A stretch of 64,000 bases of DNA from Syntrophaceae bacterium UBA6087 (lineage in GTDB: Bacteria; Desulfobacterota; Desulfomonilia; UBA1062): the NCBI GenBank assembly GCA_002448235.1, contig DIXF01000018.1, positions 62,001-126,000 on the forward strand, written 5' to 3'. Under the pieces are notes generated by a model. The model saw nothing but the letters and a program-made list of their open reading frames with translations, was not told where the DNA came from and ran no database searches. This document shows positions 61,712 to 64,000 of this stretch, piece by piece (within the stretch, counting starts at the first letter, position 1; each line of letters begins with the position of its first letter). The translations under genes were made by a program, and so were the position numbers.

Positions 61712-62637
61712 TAATGCACCTTCCTCCCGGTGATATCCATGAAAACATCCTCCAGACCCTTTTCATCACGAGCGATCTCAAGAAGTGGGATACCGGCATT
61801 CACGAGTCTGTCGGCAAGGACCGGCCTTAAGTCTGTTTCACCGACGGTATCGACCTTGAGCATCGAGGAATTCAAGATGAGGATGGAAAGGACGCCTTCT
61901 ACGCGGCATATGGTTTTTAACGCCTCTTTTGCCTTGTCCCCGACGATTATTTTTATACTTACATGCTCCCGGTATTTTTCAGTCAGATCCCTCGGGGTGC
62001 CCAATGATGCGACTCTGCCTTTGTCGATAAATGCAACCCTGTCGCAGAGCCCGCTTATCTTAGACGGGTTATGGGAAGCGATGAGCATGGTTTTCCACCC
62101 TGACAAGTCCTTTATCAGACCCTCTATCTCCCTGCTCTGCCGCGCGTCAAGCCCGCCGGTCGGATCGTCGAAGACAAGAACCGGAGGATCCCCGATCAGC
62201 GCCTGCGCCAGCCCTACTCTCTGCCGGTATCCCTTTGGCAGGGTATCGATCTTCCTTTCTCTCACTTCCGACAAGCCGAGGTCCGAGACAGTGCCCCTTA
62301 CCTCCGAAGAGATCTGCTCTTTTTTTACACCCTTTGCCTGTGCAGCAAACCGGAGAAACGATTCCACCGTCATATCCGAATACAGCGGCGTGTTTCCCGG
62401 GAGGTACCCGATGCATTTTCTGGCATCCAGCGAATCCTTCACCGTATCATAATCCATGATCTTGACGCTGCCTGAAGTTGGGGGCATGAATGAGGCGACC
62501 ATCTTCATGATCGTGGATTTCCCGGCGCCGTTCGGCCCCAGGAGCCCGAACACTTCACCCCTGTTCACGGTAAAGGTCACATCTTCGACAGCACTATGGA
62601 GACCATAGAATTTGGTGAGATTATTAACAACGATCAC
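61711..62637 (-). CDS. ABC transporter ATP-binding protein, GldA-like
   Basis: This 308-aa ATPase has Walker A GPNGAGKST (residues 38-46), a signature region LPKGYRQRVGLAQALIGDP and Walker B VLVFDDPTGGLD with the usual Glu replaced by Asp. A C-terminal extension of about 90 residues is typical of DrrA/GldA/NatA types. GTG 62637 with GGAG six nt upstream is the start; an in-frame ATG at 62721 adds 28 hydrophobic residues without homology. It is the first gene of a seven-gene minus-strand run ending with thyX. Confidence 0.9.
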   Translation of the reverse strand: MIVVNNLTKFYGLHSAVEDVTFTVNRGEVFGLLGPNGAGKSTIMKMVASFMPPTSGSVKIMDYDTVKDSLDARKCIGYLPGNTPLYSDMTVESFLRFAAQAKGVKKEQISSEVRGTVSDLGLSEVRERKIDTLPKGYRQRVGLAQALIGDPPVLVFDDPTGGLDARQSREIEGLIKDLSGWKTMLIASHNPSKISGLCDRVAFIDKGRVASLGTPRDLTEKYREHVSIKIIVGDKAKEALKTICRVEGVLSILILNSSMLKVDTVGETDLRPVLADRLVNAGIPLLEIARDEKGLEDVFMDITGRKVH

Positions 62638-62869
62638 TGTGTACTCCACAAACCATTTCCAGATCAGTGAAAGAGTCCAACCACACAATAGCCCAAAAGT
62701 CAATCCTGTGGAGGCAGCCATTCGTTGGCCGATTCCAGGGAATCAGTTAAACAATCAAGATCGAACATTGCTGCAAAAAACGCATATAAGGGTTTATGTC
62801 TATGATTCGAGATAGATATTTACCCGCCCTTATTGCAATGAGCGACCTGCTCTGTTATGAGCAATCTTT

Positions 62870-63541
62870 ATGGGAGATTCAGCCGCCTTCTTCGACATGG
62901 ACCATACGATTACCTGGGAAAACTCGGGATTATCATTTGTGCGGTTTGCAAAAACGAGAGGCATGATATCCACGAGACATGTTCTCAAAAGTATGTTCAA
63001 AATCGTCCTATACCGTCTCTCGCTGCTCAATATCGAGCACTGGTACGAGAAAAACATGGAAATGCTTTCAGGCACGAAATTGGAGGATATCGAGGCTTTC
63101 TGCACTGTATGGTTCGAGGCGACTTTGAAAAAGTCGATCTATCAAGAGGCCTTCGACCTCATAAAAAGTCACAAAGGCACGGGCAGGCGTGTGGTGATCA
63201 TCTCCAATTCGCCGGTATTTTTTGTCAAGCCTGTGGCTCACGCCTTACAAATCCCCGATGTCATCTGCTCCCGGGTTGAGATAAAAAACGGGGTCCTGAC
63301 CGGAAAGCTCGTGAAACCATTATGCTACGGTGAAGGAAAACGCTTCTATGCACAGGCCTGGGCGGATGAAAACCGGGTAGACCTTTCAACAAGCTATTTC
63401 TACACGGATTCATCATTCGATGTCGCGTTGATGAACGTGGTAGGTTACCCTATCGCTACCAACCCGGACATGAAGCTGAGGAAAGCGGCATTGAAACTGC
63501 AGTGGCCTATTCTGGACTTCAAGAAACAAAGCGCTTTTTGA
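62870..63541 (+). CDS. HAD-IB family phosphatase (SerB-like)
   Basis: This is a 223-aa HAD protein. Motif I is FFDMDHTIT (D9, D11), motif II is VIISNSPVFFVKP, and the C-terminal YTDSSFDVALMNVVGYPIATNPD has the metal-binding Asp and the NPD end typical of HAD-IB acyltransferase-linked phosphatases (CicA/SerB-like). An N-terminal cap includes EHWYEKNMEML. The substrate may be phosphoserine or a lipid phosphate. It is monocistronic with a terminator after it, and 230 bp separate it from the divergent gldA-like gene. Confidence 0.85.
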   Translation: MGDSAAFFDMDHTITWENSGLSFVRFAKTRGMISTRHVLKSMFKIVLYRLSLLNIEHWYEKNMEMLSGTKLEDIEAFCTVWFEATLKKSIYQEAFDLIKSHKGTGRRVVIISNSPVFFVKPVAHALQIPDVICSRVEIKNGVLTGKLVKPLCYGEGKRFYAQAWADENRVDLSTSYFYTDSSFDVALMNVVGYPIATNPDMKLRKAALKLQWPILDFKKQSAF

Positions 63542-63555
63542 CAAGGACAAAGGAG

Positions 63556-63601
63556 AGCCGGCAGACCGCCCACCTAACGGCAGTCTGCCGGCTTATTTTT
63601 T
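63556..63601. terminator. Strong intrinsic terminator
   Basis: AGCCGGCAGAC (63556-63566) pairs with GTCTGCCGGCT (63583-63593), 11 bp, loop of 16 nt, then TATTTTTTT. It ends the HAD-IB transcript and may also serve the converging gene on the minus strand. Confidence 0.88.
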
Positions 63602-64000
63602 TAGATGATGTTGCACATACGGAAAACGCTTAAAAATGATCTGGTGGGCAGCATTTCCCCATGTGAACAGAAGGTCTTCACCTCTTTACCCTGGAACCGA
63701 GACTTGGTGAAGTGCAGGCCCTTGAAGCTGTAGAACCAGTTGCCGTATTTGTATAACAGCTTTACGGAAAACTTGAAGAGCTTGGACTCGCAAGGCTTGC
63801 ACTGAGGATCGACAACCAGCGGCGATATCCCTAAGAAGAGGCTCGAAACACCTTCTTTCTTGAATGTCTCCATAGCATGGACCATGAGCGGATAGAAAAT
63901 TCCCTGCTTGAATTTTGGGGAGAACCGGGAAATGTTAGGAACGTAACCAAGTACCTTTCCATTTTCATACACCGGATCGAAGTGAATGTATCCCAGGAGT
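63601..64000 (-). CDS. DUF2156 (MprF C-terminal-like) acyl-transfer protein, C-terminal part
   Basis: The reading frame is open to the right edge, so this is the last 132 codons of a longer gene. It contains LLGYIHFDPVYENG, VLGYVPNISRFSPKFKQGIFYPLMVHAMETFKKEG and LFLGISPL, which match the GNAT-like DUF2156 domain of phosphatidylglycerol lysyltransferases (MprF). Those enzymes transfer amino acids to membrane lipids; related DUF2156 proteins have unknown acceptors. It converges with the HAD-IB gene across a shared terminator. Confidence 0.8.
   Translation of the reverse strand, partial: LLGYIHFDPVYENGKVLGYVPNISRFSPKFKQGIFYPLMVHAMETFKKEGVSSLFLGISPLVVDPQCKPCESKLFKFSVKLLYKYGNWFYSFKGLHFTKSRFQGKEVKTFCSHGEMLPTRSFLSVFRMCNII

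Noticed and set aside
1..64000. CRISPR arrays, insertion sequences, prophage genes or an integrated element
   Set aside because: No regularly spaced repeats, transposases, integrases or phage structural genes were seen. tRNA-Val and tRNA-Asp have no attachment-like duplication nearby.

Overview
The window looks like a chromosomal segment of an anaerobic, Gram-negative, deltaproteobacterium-like organism (Desulfobacterota or the Syntrophorhabdus group would fit). The evidence is a type II secretion locus and a lipopolysaccharide or surface-glycan cluster, together with HDOD, TPR and GGDEF signalling proteins, a small 2x[4Fe-4S] ferredoxin, an ADP-forming acyl-CoA ligase alpha subunit, an acetyl-CoA transferase fused to GNAT, ThyX instead of ThyA, and a homoserine dehydrogenase paired with a phosphoglycerate-mutase-like protein. 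The taxonomic call is inference from gene content only. Genes are tightly packed. I see no prophage, insertion sequence or CRISPR array. GTG and TTG starts with strong Shine-Dalgarno sequences are frequent.

Layout. 1-9.7 kb: the 5' end of rpsB, an isochorismatase-like hydrolase, a DUF554 membrane protein divergent from a metal-sensor-type ArsR regulator, a membrane diguanylate cyclase, a TPR membrane protein, a phosphoglycolate-phosphatase-like HAD, an acyl-CoA ligase alpha subunit, a YkgJ protein, a ferredoxin, an unusual self-complementary non-coding stretch, an IHF/HU-type protein and an orphan gene. 9.7-18.2 kb: a compact operon gspC - ExeA/GspA-like ATPase - TPR protein - gspD - gspE - radA, with no gspF or pseudopilins in it. 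18.4-27 kb: an EF-G paralogue and murI on the minus strand, then a nucleotide-sugar dehydrogenase and an HIT-lipA-hom-ThrB2/ApgM-like run on the plus strand. 27-32.3 kb: two divergent HDOD proteins, a small orphan, rsmI and a PanP-type decarboxylase. 32.3-39.4 kb: a surface-glycan cluster of four glycosyltransferases, a methyltransferase, a sugar aminotransferase and an SDR. 39.4-43.05 kb: an acetyl-CoA transferase-GNAT fusion, a secreted FN3 protein and a candidate small RNA.

43-49.2 kb: PP-loop protein - DUF2065 - queA - tgt - yajC - secD - secF, combining queuosine tRNA modification with protein export. 49.5-56.4 kb: trigger factor - clpP - clpX - lon - hup - tRNA-Val - tRNA-Asp, the classical protein quality-control block, preceded by a TrmN6-like methyltransferase. 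56.5-62.6 kb: a minus-strand run in which a GldA/GldF/GldG/DUF4340 ABC system is packed directly onto dCMP deaminase, dCTP deaminase and thyX. 62.9-64 kb: an HAD-IB hydrolase and the C-terminal part of a DUF2156 (MprF-type) protein that runs off the window.

The most unusual signals are non-coding. One is the 8.69-8.77 kb element, with crossing and competing complementary segments. The other is a promoter-to-terminator transcript at 42.9-43.05 kb that matches no RNA family I recognise. Protein-level oddities are the ArsR protein with an intact alpha-5 metal site and a probably leaderless mRNA, the SDR that lacks the catalytic tyrosine, the hom/ApgM pair, and the partial type II secretion locus coupled to radA.
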